A stretch of DNA of 61,884 nt from NCBI GenBank assembly GCA_009746045.1, contig RPFO01000455.1, positions 1 through 61,884 of the forward strand, in the 5' to 3' direction. The notes below the pieces were generated by a model. It did not search any database. It was not told the origin of the DNA and was given only the letters and a program-made list of their open reading frames with translations. Below, piece by piece: positions 12,888-21,199 of this stretch (the first letter of the stretch is position 1; every line of letters begins with the position of its first letter). The translations under genes and the position numbers were made by a program. Source of the stretch: Mesostigma viride. Taxonomy: Eukaryota > Streptophyta > Mesostigmatophyceae > Mesostigmatales > Mesostigmataceae.

Positions 12888-13123
12888 CACCAAGGTTGAG
12901 ACTTACATGCATGGGACAAGAAAAACCTCGTTGCAAGGGTTGAAACAATAACGAAATTGTATGACCACAGACACATAAAATGGAAGGCTTGCTCAGTATT
13001 ATTATTTACCCATCAATCAATTTTAAAGGCAAGGAAATGTTGAAATACGGAAGACCGTCCCAAGTTCGCCAGCATTAACAAAAGCATTTCTGTGACAAGA
13101 ACAGTGGGCGACCATTCCCATTA
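12888..13123. other. No gene seen
   Basis: A short intergenic stretch between the plastid insert and the 3' end of the next minus-strand gene. No repeat or motif stands out. Confidence 0.5.
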
Positions 13124-13912
13124 TTATCTTTTCCTCTTTTGTTTCTTCCCCTTCCCGGACTCGCATGCATAAGCGACGTCCGCCATCCCCAAACGATGCA
13201 AAATTTTGTTGGAGCTCTGCATCTTCTCCAACAGTTCTTGATCCGATTCCTCCTTTGCACGACGCGCTTCCTCTGCCTTCGCCTTTGCGGCCTCCACATC
13301 TGCATCTATATCCGCCTTCACCACCATCCTGATCAAACGGTCCCGCTCCTCAGGCCTCGGGAGCGTCGGCAGTCCCACCGGCTCTGCGGCAAGAAGAGCC
13401 TCCAAAATATCCTTGTGCAGTCTTTGTGCTTCCACAAATCCACTATTCTTCATCAAGGTGTACGCGCATTCACGCGCCACACCCTGCAAGGAATCCCCCA
13501 TGGTAACGTTAAGCCCATGAGCAAACCCGTACGCGCTGTCCCCCTCTGCAAAAATCTCGAGTCCCTGCCTGTCGAGGCGCACCAGCTCAACTTTCCGTTC
13601 CCCAGTGTGCGTTGCCGTGAAGTGGAGGACCGAGCGTGTCATTCCGGTCTTCCCCATCAACATCTGCAAACTTGCTACGTATGCGATCCCACGAGCGCAC
13701 ACGTCCTCCAACTTCTCGGCAAAAGGTAGATGTGTCTTGCAATACACATCCAATCCCTCCAGTGGTCTATCACATCTAAGAAATCCACACCCCCCGTATG
13801 GATCCTTGGCATTTTGGTACTCGAGGTCGTGCGCTTGCAGGAACTTGTAATGTTCCGCGCACAGTCCCTCGACCCTTACGGGCTCCGTACAGATTTTGCA
13901 TTTCGTTGCCAT
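13124..13912 (-). CDS. Cys/His-finger protein, paralogue 1
   Basis: 262 aa. I chose the ATG at 13912 because it directly follows GCAG, as in its relatives; an earlier in-frame ATG exists. The N-terminus has two Cys/His clusters: C-x2-C-x8-C-x2-H (CKICTEPVRVEGLCAEHY) and C-x4-C-x10-C-x2-H (CGFLRCDRP through YCKTH). Both look like small zinc-binding knots. The middle is globular. The C-terminal third is a charged helix rich in Ala/Glu/Lys, probably coiled coil, and the tail GKGKKQKRKR looks like a nuclear localisation signal. The same two-knot layout recurs in the gene at 15322 and, partly, at 14139. Function is unknown; nucleic-acid or protein binding in the nucleus is an inference. Confidence 0.7.
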   Translation of the reverse strand: MATKCKICTEPVRVEGLCAEHYKFLQAHDLEYQNAKDPYGGCGFLRCDRPLEGLDVYCKTHLPFAEKLEDVCARGIAYVASLQMLMGKTGMTRSVLHFTATHTGERKVELVRLDRQGLEIFAEGDSAYGFAHGLNVTMGDSLQGVARECAYTLMKNSGFVEAQRLHKDILEALLAAEPVGLPTLPRPEERDRLIRMVVKADIDADVEAAKAKAEEARRAKEESDQELLEKMQSSNKILHRLGMADVAYACESGKGKKQKRKR

Positions 13913-14138
13913 CTGCGCAATTGCCATGAGTCCCATACAGCAGCCATTGTATAACAGGGGCAATAAGGACCGTCAGAACCCCCTCTGGCGTCTTTCTCAC
14001 ACAATTCTCAATCTAGTCTTTTTGTGCAATAATTGTTGGTTCAAAGAAGGTCCGTTCAAAGAAGTTTTATGAGACAAAATAAATTAGTTTCAATTACACG
14101 CATCAGATTAATCAAATCATATTTTCTCCCTCTCTTTC

Positions 14139-14711
14139 TTACTGAGCAATTCTGTCCATCCTGCCCCTCTTTGCCGGCTTCTCATCAATCTCCTCATCAA
14201 AATCACACACACGTCTAATCTGCTGTCTAATCTGCTCTACCAACCCCCCCTTGCGCATCAGGTCTTTCACCTCCCCCTTCAAGAGCGCTGTCACGAGTCG
14301 CGCGCACTCATACGCGGACTCCGTGGCCATGTCCCTTCCCATATCATGCCACACTTTGGCCGTTGGACAGTCGGGATGGTCTCCCATGTAAGCCCACACA
14401 TGCCTTGGCGGCTTGTCCTCTCCGCCTATCCCCTCTCCAGGTCGCATCTGTCCCACCTCCTCTATCACCCACTCTGCATCACGCAGCATGAATCGAGGCT
14501 TCTTGTCAACATAGTACAAGACCAAAACCATGTTGTTGGGCCAAGGCTTCCACTTTTTCGTCACGATGTGACGGTCAATCGTCATCAGCCCGCTCTCGAT
14601 TTCGGCAAACAACGCCCCCCATACGTCAGAATGCTTGGGACAGAACCACTCGCTGTCCGTCGGCATTCCTTCCCATTGACAATCCGGATGTTCGCATCGA
14701 ATGTGGTCCAT
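14139..14711 (-). CDS. Cys/His-finger protein, paralogue 2
   Basis: 190 aa, starting at an ATG that directly follows CACAG. One Cys/His cluster is clear near the N-terminus: C-x4-C-x12-C-x2-H (CEHPDCQWEG through FCPKH). A middle segment reads YECARLVTALL, which matches RECAYTLMKN in the gene at 13124, so I place it in the same family. The tail is mixed acidic then basic (KPAKRGRMDR). Two copies of the 14-bp palindrome lie just upstream, at about 14764 and 14800. It lacks the first of the two knots seen in its relatives, unless that knot is encoded by an upstream exon: the stretch before the ATG also encodes Cys residues (CVCGWCKKYRC). Function is unknown. Confidence 0.65.
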   Translation of the reverse strand: MDHIRCEHPDCQWEGMPTDSEWFCPKHSDVWGALFAEIESGLMTIDRHIVTKKWKPWPNNMVLVLYYVDKKPRFMLRDAEWVIEEVGQMRPGEGIGGEDKPPRHVWAYMGDHPDCPTAKVWHDMGRDMATESAYECARLVTALLKGEVKDLMRKGGLVEQIRQQIRRVCDFDEEIDEKPAKRGRMDRIAQ

Positions 14712-14905
14712 CTGTGCACATCGATATTTTTTACACCACCCGCAAACGCACGCATTCAGCAGGGTCAACGGCCGTTGGCCCTGTTAAATTCCACACATCC
14801 CAACGGCCGTTGGCCTTAGACGCACAAAACTTGACACCATCAGGCGATTTTTTCCAAATGATTCTTCTTTATTAAATAAATTTACATTCATCCTAAAATC
14901 ACATT

Positions 14906-15250
14906 CTAGTCAACATCCTCCCCATCTTTAGTGGGTTGCATTCGACCCCAATTGTCGTTCATAAAACTGACCAAAACATGAGCCGGAGTCCCCACATCCT
15001 CCTCACGCCTCAATTTACGCAATACACCTTTAGCAATTCCACCATACCCATCAACCTCCGACATCATCATGCCCACGCCATCAAGACGTTCAGCGTGCAA
15101 TTGCCCGTCCTCTTCGAGAACCAGATCGGGCAGGTCTTCCAGTTCGGCCTCCACAATCTCTATCAGGTTTTCCTTTGTAGTCTCCCCCCCTTCCTTTCCT
15201 TCTTTTCCGCACTCCATCCTACACCCTGCCCCTGCACAACCGACGTCCAT
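14906..15250 (-). CDS. Small acidic protein, unknown
   Basis: 114 aa from the ATG at 15250, with a Cys-containing start (MDVGCAGAGCRMECG) and a Glu/Asp-rich middle and end. No domain was recognised. It sits between two finger-family genes in the same orientation, and a palindrome copy lies about 45 bp upstream at 15297. It may be the 3' exon of a larger gene, since the start lacks the CAG|ATG seen in its neighbours. Confidence 0.45.
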   Translation of the reverse strand: MDVGCAGAGCRMECGKEGKEGGETTKENLIEIVEAELEDLPDLVLEEDGQLHAERLDGVGMMMSEVDGYGGIAKGVLRKLRREEDVGTPAHVLVSFMNDNWGRMQPTKDGEDVD

Positions 15251-15321
15251 GGCAAGTTAAGAAACGGACTCAGCTCACAGGACATTTTGCAAGTCCAACG
15301 GCCGTTGGCGACCAAAAACAC

Positions 15322-16104
15322 CTAGTCGCATGCATTCCTTGCTCTCTCCACCAAAGCAGAGGCCAGGACGACCCTTTCCACGACCTTTTCAATTTCCTCC
15401 CCCTCAGCACCAGCAACAACGGTCATGGCAAATCGGGCTTGGCGCTTAACCCCCGATGCCAGAACGGCAGCCATCTCCACACGAGTTTTTGAGACTTCAA
15501 CAGGTACAGGCAATTCGCCGACCGCAAAAGTAAGCCTTGCGAGGTGCGGGACCCACCAATCACCTTCCAAAAATCCGCAACCCCATCCAATCATGAAATA
15601 CAACAACAGGTCTGCGCCCATGGCGCCTGCGATATCCAAGTCGTCATGCGAAACAATCGCATGCACGTCATCCTCCGAGCACAGCATCCATGTAAAAACG
15701 GCGTCCCCGAAACCTTGGCAGTAGGCATACGAGTCAAAGTCAGGGTGATTCAACATCCATTCCCGCGACCTGACCGCCATTCTTTCCAGACTTCCAGCAC
15801 TGTCCACCTCAAAACTCAGGACAAGAGGTCCTTCACCAGCACTGGACTCGCCATGCACAAACAACAAGCCTCCTTTGATCACCTCTTGCATCTCCCCTGA
15901 CAACTTGGCGTGTCCATCACAAAAAGGCATGCAATCCGTCCCGAATGGAAGCTGGCAATCCCGGGCGATACACCCCCCCTTTTTTGCAAACAAATCCTTC
16001 ACCCTCCCTGCCATTCCCGTTCGCACGCTGACATGACGCACGCACAAGTCATCCCCTCCTGCTCTCGCTTCCTGGCACCACGCAACCGTGCATTTGACCG
16101 CCAT
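15322..16104 (-). CDS. Cys/His-finger protein, paralogue 3
   Basis: 260 aa from the ATG at 16104, which directly follows GTCGCAG. Two Cys/His clusters lie in the first 75 residues: C-x4-C-x9-C-x2-H (CTVAWCQEARAGGDDLCVRH) and C-x4-C-x11-C-x2-H (CIARDCQLPF through FCDGH). The spacing matches the gene at 13124. The rest is globular with a Trp/Gly-rich middle and an Ala/Val/Glu C-terminus. Immediately upstream (16105-16161) is a conserved module, with the palindrome at its far end, shared with two genes of a different family. This suggests shared regulation or shared gene-flank duplication. Function is unknown; zinc binding is inferred from spacing alone. Confidence 0.7.
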   Translation of the reverse strand: MAVKCTVAWCQEARAGGDDLCVRHVSVRTGMAGRVKDLFAKKGGCIARDCQLPFGTDCMPFCDGHAKLSGEMQEVIKGGLLFVHGESSAGEGPLVLSFEVDSAGSLERMAVRSREWMLNHPDFDSYAYCQGFGDAVFTWMLCSEDDVHAIVSHDDLDIAGAMGADLLLYFMIGWGCGFLEGDWWVPHLARLTFAVGELPVPVEVSKTRVEMAAVLASGVKRQARFAMTVVAGAEGEEIEKVVERVVLASALVERARNACD

Positions 16105-16161
16105 CTGCGACCACCAACACCGTTTGATACACATTTCTCACCGTCAACGGCCGTTGGCTTG
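16105..16161 (-). promoter_or_regulatory. Conserved 5' module ending GCAG|ATG (copy 1)
   Basis: Reading on the minus strand, the palindrome variant CCAACGGCCGTTGA is followed by CGGTGAGAAATG, then TATCAAACGGTG, then GCAG next to the start codon. The same order recurs at 17024-17081, 20349-20410 and 21142-21199. It may be the end of a 5'-UTR intron, a trans-splice acceptor or a promoter element. Confidence 0.6.
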
Positions 16162-16205
16162 AAACAACAAGAATGATTTATTACTCGCACGAAAATCACA
16201 CCATT

Positions 16206-16385
16206 TTCCAGCCTCCAACGGCCGTTGGCGCACGAAAAATGCACGAAAAAAATTTTTATTATGCATTTATTGATTACATCCATAGTGCCACGTGGCGAAT
16301 CACACCCAACTTTCCAGCTGCCAACGGCCGTTGGCGCAAAGAAAATCAAACCCTAATTTGCAGGTTCCAACGGCCGTTGGCGCAA
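16206..16385. repeat. Three single palindrome modules between genes
   Basis: CCAACGGCCGTTGGCGCA occurs near 16217, 16321 and 16367, each with the AAAATCACACC flank typical of the intronic arrays. They fill the gap between the gene at 15322-16104 and the gene at 16406. Confidence 0.8.
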
Positions 16386-16405
16386 AGAAAATCACACCCA
16401 ACACT

Positions 16406-17023
16406 TCAGTCGCATAATCGATTCGCGTCAGTCACGCACTCGAACTTGTACTCCTGCCCCAGCGCGGACATCACCTCACGAACCGCTTTCTCAAACTCGT
16501 CAACACCGTCGGGTCCCCACTCATGCACGTATTCCCTCAACCAGAACATGCAATCTCCAGCAGACACGAACAGCCGGTCGATGATCAGGTCAGTGTGATG
16601 CTTGAAGTACTTGCCGTCCTTCAAGATGACCCATTCGAACCGTCCCACCTCCCCTAAACCCTTAAACCCTTCTCCCCTCTCATATGGCCGCGTCATCTGT
16701 ATCCAACTTTCATTACCATCAGCATCGATCGACTGAAAACAAATTGGGCTGGGTATTGATGGATCATAGGGCCTTATAGCACCACACCTCACAAGCACCT
16801 CCTCAAATGGCTCTACGGTCGGGTTTGGGAGTCCCCGACCCTCGATATTGAAAACAAGAGCCGCGGCCTTCGCGACATCCGGTTTCAAAAGAGACCTTTC
16901 ACCCTCCTTGGGCTTAAAATCCAGCTTAATGTCCGGCAGAAGCCTGAGCGCGCTCTTAACCACTCCCAGAAGCCTGTCTTCCAAGTTGATCCACTCGCCC
17001 CCCTCCGTCCTGTAGAACGTCAT
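16406..17023 (-). CDS. Unknown protein, paralogue of the gene at 20503
   Basis: 205 aa beginning MTFYRTEGGEWIN, with the ATG directly after GGTTGCAG. It aligns almost end to end with the product of 20503-21141. Conserved blocks are LEDRL..VV.SALRL.PDIKL, TVEPFEEVLVRCGAIR, the DADGN stretch, FEWVILKDGKYFK, YVHEWG..GVDEFEKAV and YKFECV.DANR.CD at the C-terminus. No known domain was recognised. The gene lies in the same strand cluster as the finger and MYND genes and shares their 5' module. Two remnants of the same family (19264-19371 and 20254-20348) show local duplication and loss. Confidence 0.65.
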   Translation of the reverse strand: MTFYRTEGGEWINLEDRLLGVVKSALRLLPDIKLDFKPKEGERSLLKPDVAKAAALVFNIEGRGLPNPTVEPFEEVLVRCGAIRPYDPSIPSPICFQSIDADGNESWIQMTRPYERGEGFKGLGEVGRFEWVILKDGKYFKHHTDLIIDRLFVSAGDCMFWLREYVHEWGPDGVDEFEKAVREVMSALGQEYKFECVTDANRLCD

Positions 17024-17081
17024 CTGCAACCCACCGACACCGTTTGATATACATTTCTCACCGTCAACGGCCGTTGGCTTG
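17024..17081 (-). promoter_or_regulatory. Conserved 5' module ending GCAG|ATG (copy 2)
   Basis: Same order of motifs as at 16105-16161, differing from it at only a few positions, with the palindrome-like CCAACGGCCGTTGA at the distal end and GGTTGCAG abutting the ATG of the gene at 16406-17023. Confidence 0.6.
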
Positions 17082-17103
17082 AAAAAACAACAAGAATTTT
17101 AAG

Positions 17104-17231
17104 TTCATGTCCCACGTAGCTCCCACAAAAACCAGCATCTTCATTAAAACAATAAGTGGAAGCATACATGTGACACTAATTGACATGCCCGGAGGCACGC
17201 CGTTCAAGGCCCTTCATGAAGTACGTTGCCC
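17104..17231. repeat. Split direct repeat A1 of the DIRS-like element
   Basis: 128 bp, no difference seen from 17684-17811. It begins TTCATGTCCCACGTAGC and ends GTACGTTGCCC. Confidence 0.9.
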
Positions 17232-17264
17232 TAGAGGCAACCAAGACAAGGGTGGGTGGGTGGG

Positions 17265-17683
17265 GAGCAAAGAAAGAGGCCGACAAAACCAGCCAGAGCG
17301 GCTTTTAGTCGCAAAACCTCCCTTATCCCTAGCTAACTGACGTCATTAAACCCTTATGTTTAGTGGATGCTAGTAAGACGCTAACCGTACAGACCGGGGG
17401 TAGAATATCCCGAATCTGCACGGCTAGTATTAAATAATGCGTAGGTTGTTCTTTTCAGGGGCACTGCACCTCACGCCCCGTTCCGCCCGGGTATAATCAA
17501 CCCAAGCGCGGAACGCACATTTTATTTAATTCATTTTTCAACCATGCACTATATTGCATCTACTAATCACAAAAGCTCTAGCCAAACAGCTACGAGTAAA
17601 CACTGCGACCTATAAGCCGCTCATCCAGCGGCCTCTTGTTCCCGCATTCACGTATAGAAGAAACTCCGTTCAAAGAACCCCGA
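17265..17683. repeat. Split direct repeat B1 of the DIRS-like element
   Basis: 419 bp, the same length as 18649-19067 and no difference noticed by eye. Its end (CCCCGA) abuts A2, giving the junction expected of a circular intermediate. Confidence 0.9.
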
Positions 17684-17811
17684 TTCATGTCCCACGTAGC
17701 TCCCACAAAAACCAGCATCTTCATTAAAACAATAAGTGGAAGCATACATGTGACACTAATTGACATGCCCGGAGGCACGCCGTTCAAGGCCCTTCATGAA
17801 GTACGTTGCCC
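17684..17811. repeat. Split direct repeat A2 of the DIRS-like element
   Basis: Identical copy of A1, with no base between it and B1. Confidence 0.9.
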
Positions 17812-18648
17812 AATCACCCCCGCCCTGGCTTTCCCTTGAAGCCGCACTCCACCTTGCTCGTTGTCACAAGTGACCGCCCTGCCGCAAAACGGGAGCCCCC
17901 CACATCGGGAGGCGTGTGCCCGGCGGCTGTGGATGCATGGCCAGGCCCAAAAAGGCCCAGCGCATTTGCACTGCGATTGCGCACGGCCAGCCTATCATGA
18001 CCCCTCTCGGGGCCCCGAGTCGGTACCGCTATGGCCGTCTCCCCATAGACCCGGGGTGCTTCGAGAAAAAACGTGGACCTAGCCCAGGCCCCGCCAGCCC
18101 GGATGCCCGAGGCCACAGCCCCAGGCACCTGGCTGAACGAGAGTCCGTTCAGCCAAGACCGCATTCCCCCCCGAGGTTTCTATGCGTGGGGAAAAAAATT
18201 TCTAGCTTAGACGCTTTTCCCATCGCCGTCCCCAGCCCCAACCACCCCCCCCTCGGCGGAAGGCAATTGCAAAGTTTGCTGGCCAGCAGCAATTTCCGAA
18301 GAAAAAGCCGCAGGCCGCGGACCGAGACACGGGTCGCCAGTGCCAGCCATCCGGCTCCAACCCGGGGTGCAAGCATCCCCAGGTACGGAGCACCAGCTCG
18401 CGCACTGGGCCGACCAAGCGACAGTTGAGCACCTGTCACGGCATCCGGCCCACCAAAGACCCCAAGCTGGGGAAAAGGTGCGGACCGGAGGTAATCTTTT
18501 TCTTTTCTTTTAGTTAACCGGGCGAGGAACTACGCCTGGCCGGTTAACAACTGGAAGTCTCACCACTGGCCAAGTGGCCAGTGCAACCAGTGCTTTTGGG
18601 ATTTTGCTCCGCAGCACCCATAGCTGCGGCTGCCGCCGCAACGACAAC

Positions 18649-19067
18649 GAGCAAAGAAAGAGGCCGACAAAACCAGCCAGAGCGGCTTTTAGTCGCAAAA
18701 CCTCCCTTATCCCTAGCTAACTGACGTCATTAAACCCTTATGTTTAGTGGATGCTAGTAAGACGCTAACCGTACAGACCGGGGGTAGAATATCCCGAATC
18801 TGCACGGCTAGTATTAAATAATGCGTAGGTTGTTCTTTTCAGGGGCACTGCACCTCACGCCCCGTTCCGCCCGGGTATAATCAACCCAAGCGCGGAACGC
18901 ACATTTTATTTAATTCATTTTTCAACCATGCACTATATTGCATCTACTAATCACAAAAGCTCTAGCCAAACAGCTACGAGTAAACACTGCGACCTATAAG
19001 CCGCTCATCCAGCGGCCTCTTGTTCCCGCATTCACGTATAGAAGAAACTCCGTTCAAAGAACCCCGA
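18649..19067. repeat. Split direct repeat B2 of the DIRS-like element
   Basis: Copy of B1 forming the right-hand end of the element. Its last base is followed by ATTTATTACGCGC of the host site. Confidence 0.9.
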
Positions 19068-19263
19068 ATTTATTACGCGCACAAATCACACACTAGTTTT
19101 CAGTCTCCAACGGCCGTTGGCGCACGAAAAATGTTTTATTATGCATTTATTAATTACATCCATGGTGCCACGTGGCAAACCACACCCTACTTCCGGTTGC
19201 AAAGAAAATCAAACCCTAATTTGCAAGTTCCAACGGCCGTTGGCGCAAGAAAATCACACCCAA

Positions 19264-19371
19264 AATTTCTTCAGTCGCAGAATCCATTCCCCTCACGCAG
19301 TCGAACAGGGGTACTGTTCCCCCAGCGCGGACATCGCCTCACAAATCGCCCTGGGGTACGATTTAGTCCCC
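19264..19371 (-). pseudogene. 3' remnant of the family at 16406 and 20503
   Basis: About 100 bp resemble the last 30 codons of the gene at 16406 (for example the CAGTCGCA start and CCCAGCGCGGACATC). Small deletions break the frame. The remnant runs directly into the 3' end of the broken MYND gene. Confidence 0.6.
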
Positions 19372-20164
19372 TCAAAAAACCTTGAACATTTCACCTTTGA
19401 ACTTGAAATGCACTTCACCCCCCATCCGAATTACAAGTCCGGCCAAATTGACACCAGACCAGCTGTCTGTAACGTCGCCGTGCATAGTGCTGAGAGACTT
19501 TCTCGCCTCACGATACTTGTTACACCACTTCTTGTGTTCCTCCCAGTCCGCACGCTGGCATTCGGCAGCACAATACCGGACGTCTCGACAACCCCCGCAC
19601 TTGCGGTGGACACCCTCCATCACAGAGCACGCCTGATTCGAGCAACACTTTGGAAGCGAGCCCAGCATCGGCCCTCCCACCCCCGGGAGAACGATCATCC
19701 GTGAAAACGTCAATTTCACGGACTCGGAATTCCCGAATGTAAAATGGAAACCTTCAAACCCCCCCCCTCTACTCTCGCCGATACGGTCAATCTCGGCTGC
19801 GCCTCACTCGCGTCTGGAAATTTCCCCCACTGGTCTTTCTCCCACTGGTCCCACCCAACCTTTCCGACATACGACACCAAATTAGTCGAAACTCTACGTC
19901 TCGATTGAGTGGAACCCGATCCGCCGGCGTGGGCTTGTAGAATCCGCCAGCCAAGGCGAAGTACATGTCCAGCAACTGGAGATTAATCTGTCGTCCTACT
20001 GAGGCGAACGAGTCATACACGACCAAAACCGCAAACTGGCGACCCAGGCGCTTCTCGTGCTGCCGTACCCATCCGTGGATCTCGCGAGCCCGGTTAAGTA
20101 CGTTTGCTGCCACGCAGGCAATCGCAGCGCGGGTCGAAGATTCCAGCTCGCCCGTCTCCGCCAT
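19372..20164 (-). pseudogene. MYND-finger protein, frame broken (paralogue of 27055)
   Basis: The first part, from the ATG at 20164, gives about 100 residues including LGRQFAVLVVYDSFAS, matching GRHLAVLLAFDSFSQ in the intact gene at 27055-27831. The second part ends at 19372 and carries a MYND-type finger: CCSNQAC then C..C....YCAAECQRADW...HK.WC. The two parts are in different frames. The frame that leads into the MYND part is open back to about 19895, so one indel near 19885-19905 (after DVEFRL) explains the break. It is not at a G run and has the opposite sign from the breaks in the large genes, so it is more likely a real mutation. MYND fingers bind Pro-rich peptides in partner proteins. 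Confidence 0.6.
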
Positions 20165-20253
20165 CCCTGCCCTGCGCCAATTGGCACGTGCGTAATACGT
20201 AGGTTGTCCTTATAAGACGTACGCATGTCCTTATATTTTACTCAACCCCCCTT

Positions 20254-20348
20254 TTGACATTTCTCCATCCCAACGGCCGTTGGCTTCCAAAAACTAGTAA
20301 TCCCAAACTATTGATGATGGCCTCATATACCACTCTTTCCAATGTCAT
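20254..20348 (-). pseudogene. 5' remnant of the family at 16406 and 20503
   Basis: A start codon at 20348 sits behind the conserved 5' module and is followed by about 20 codons with no further match (MTLERVV start), then by a palindrome copy. It looks like a gene start whose body was lost. Confidence 0.4.
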
Positions 20349-20410
20349 CTGCGAACCACAAACACCGTTGGACGGATATACCTTTCTCACCTTCAACGGT
20401 CGTTGGCTTG
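20349..20410 (-). promoter_or_regulatory. Conserved 5' module ending GCAG|ATG (copy 3, diverged)
   Basis: Same layout as the modules at 16105 and 17024, but with a four-base insertion and a mutated palindrome (CCAACGACCGTTGA). It now heads a gene remnant. Confidence 0.5.
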
Positions 20411-20502
20411 AAAAAACTAAAAAAAATGTAAGATTTTTTATTCATTTATTTATTACAACAAAAACTCGCAGCCGATATTGATCATTTCAATCGATAAACT
20501 TG

Positions 20503-21141
20503 TCAGTCACAATATCGATTCGCATCATTGACGCACTCGAACTTGTACTTCTGCCCGAAGGCGGACAGCACATCAGAAACCGCCTTCTCAAACTCGTCAA
20601 CACCGCTGGTTCCCCACTCGTGCACGTATTCGCTCAACCGGATTCTGCAACTTCCAGAAGACAGGAACAGCCGGTCCTCATTGTCAAGCTTGAAGTACTT
20701 GCCGTCTTTCAAGATGACCCACTTGAACCGTCCCTCATTCCCCAAACCCTCACACCCTTCTCCCAGATCATAACCCATTATCGGTTTTCGAATGACATTA
20801 CCATCAGCATCAACGGTCTCATGCCAATTGCGGGCTTTCGAATAATCCTTTCGCCTTATAGCACCACATCTCACAAGCACCTCCTCAAATGGCTCTACGG
20901 TCGGCCTTGGGATCCCCCCTCCCTCCATATTGAAAACAAGAACCGCGTCCGTCGCGTCTGGTCGCATACGTGTCAGAAGACCCTCTCCACCCTCCTTGGG
21001 CTTGAACGACAGCTTAATGTCCGGCACAAGCCTGAGTGCGCTCCTGACCACACCCTCAAGCCTGTCTTCCAAGTCGTCACGCTCTTGTTGCCATTTGGTG
21101 ATATTGATCCACTCGCCCCCCTTCGTCCTGTAGAACGTCAT
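20503..21141 (-). CDS. Unknown protein, paralogue of the gene at 16406
   Basis: 212 aa starting MTFYRTKGGEWIN, with the ATG directly after GGTTGCAG. It matches the product of 16406-17023 along its length and is slightly longer because of a short insert after GGEWIN (ITKWQQERDD). The shared C-terminus reads YKFECVNDANRYCD. I see no known domain, signal peptide or membrane segment. The 5' module and palindrome lie directly upstream, and a further palindrome module lies at about 21262. The strong conservation of blocks such as TVEPFEEVLVRCGAIR suggests both copies code for protein. Confidence 0.65.
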   Translation of the reverse strand: MTFYRTKGGEWINITKWQQERDDLEDRLEGVVRSALRLVPDIKLSFKPKEGGEGLLTRMRPDATDAVLVFNMEGGGIPRPTVEPFEEVLVRCGAIRRKDYSKARNWHETVDADGNVIRKPIMGYDLGEGCEGLGNEGRFKWVILKDGKYFKLDNEDRLFLSSGSCRIRLSEYVHEWGTSGVDEFEKAVSDVLSAFGQKYKFECVNDANRYCD

Positions 21142-21199
21142 CTGCAACCCACCGACACCGTTTGATATACATTTCTGACCGTGAACGGCCGTTGGCTTG
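21142..21199 (-). promoter_or_regulatory. Conserved 5' module ending GCAG|ATG (copy 4)
   Basis: Nearly identical to 17024-17081. The palindrome end carries one change (GAACGGCCGTTGG on plus). Confidence 0.6.

Larger units (their letters stand above)
17104..19067 (-). mobile_element. Non-autonomous DIRS/PAT-like element with split direct repeats
   Basis: 1,964 bp. In plus order the parts are repeat A1 (17104-17231, 128 bp), a 33-bp gap, repeat B1 (17265-17683, 419 bp), repeat A2 directly abutting it (17684-17811, identical to A1), an 837-bp interior, and repeat B2 (18649-19067, 419 bp, same length as B1). Read on the minus strand this is the A1-interior-B1A2-B2 layout of PAT and Kangaroo elements, which encode a tyrosine recombinase. 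There is no target duplication: the flanks TAAG and ATTTATTACG join directly in a paralogous empty site at about 21217-21235. No reverse transcriptase or recombinase frame is present, so it must rely on a helper. Confidence 0.72.

Noticed and set aside
17812-18648. A gene in the interior of the DIRS-like element
   Set aside because: Frames on both strands are short and show no RT, RNase H, recombinase or gag motif.
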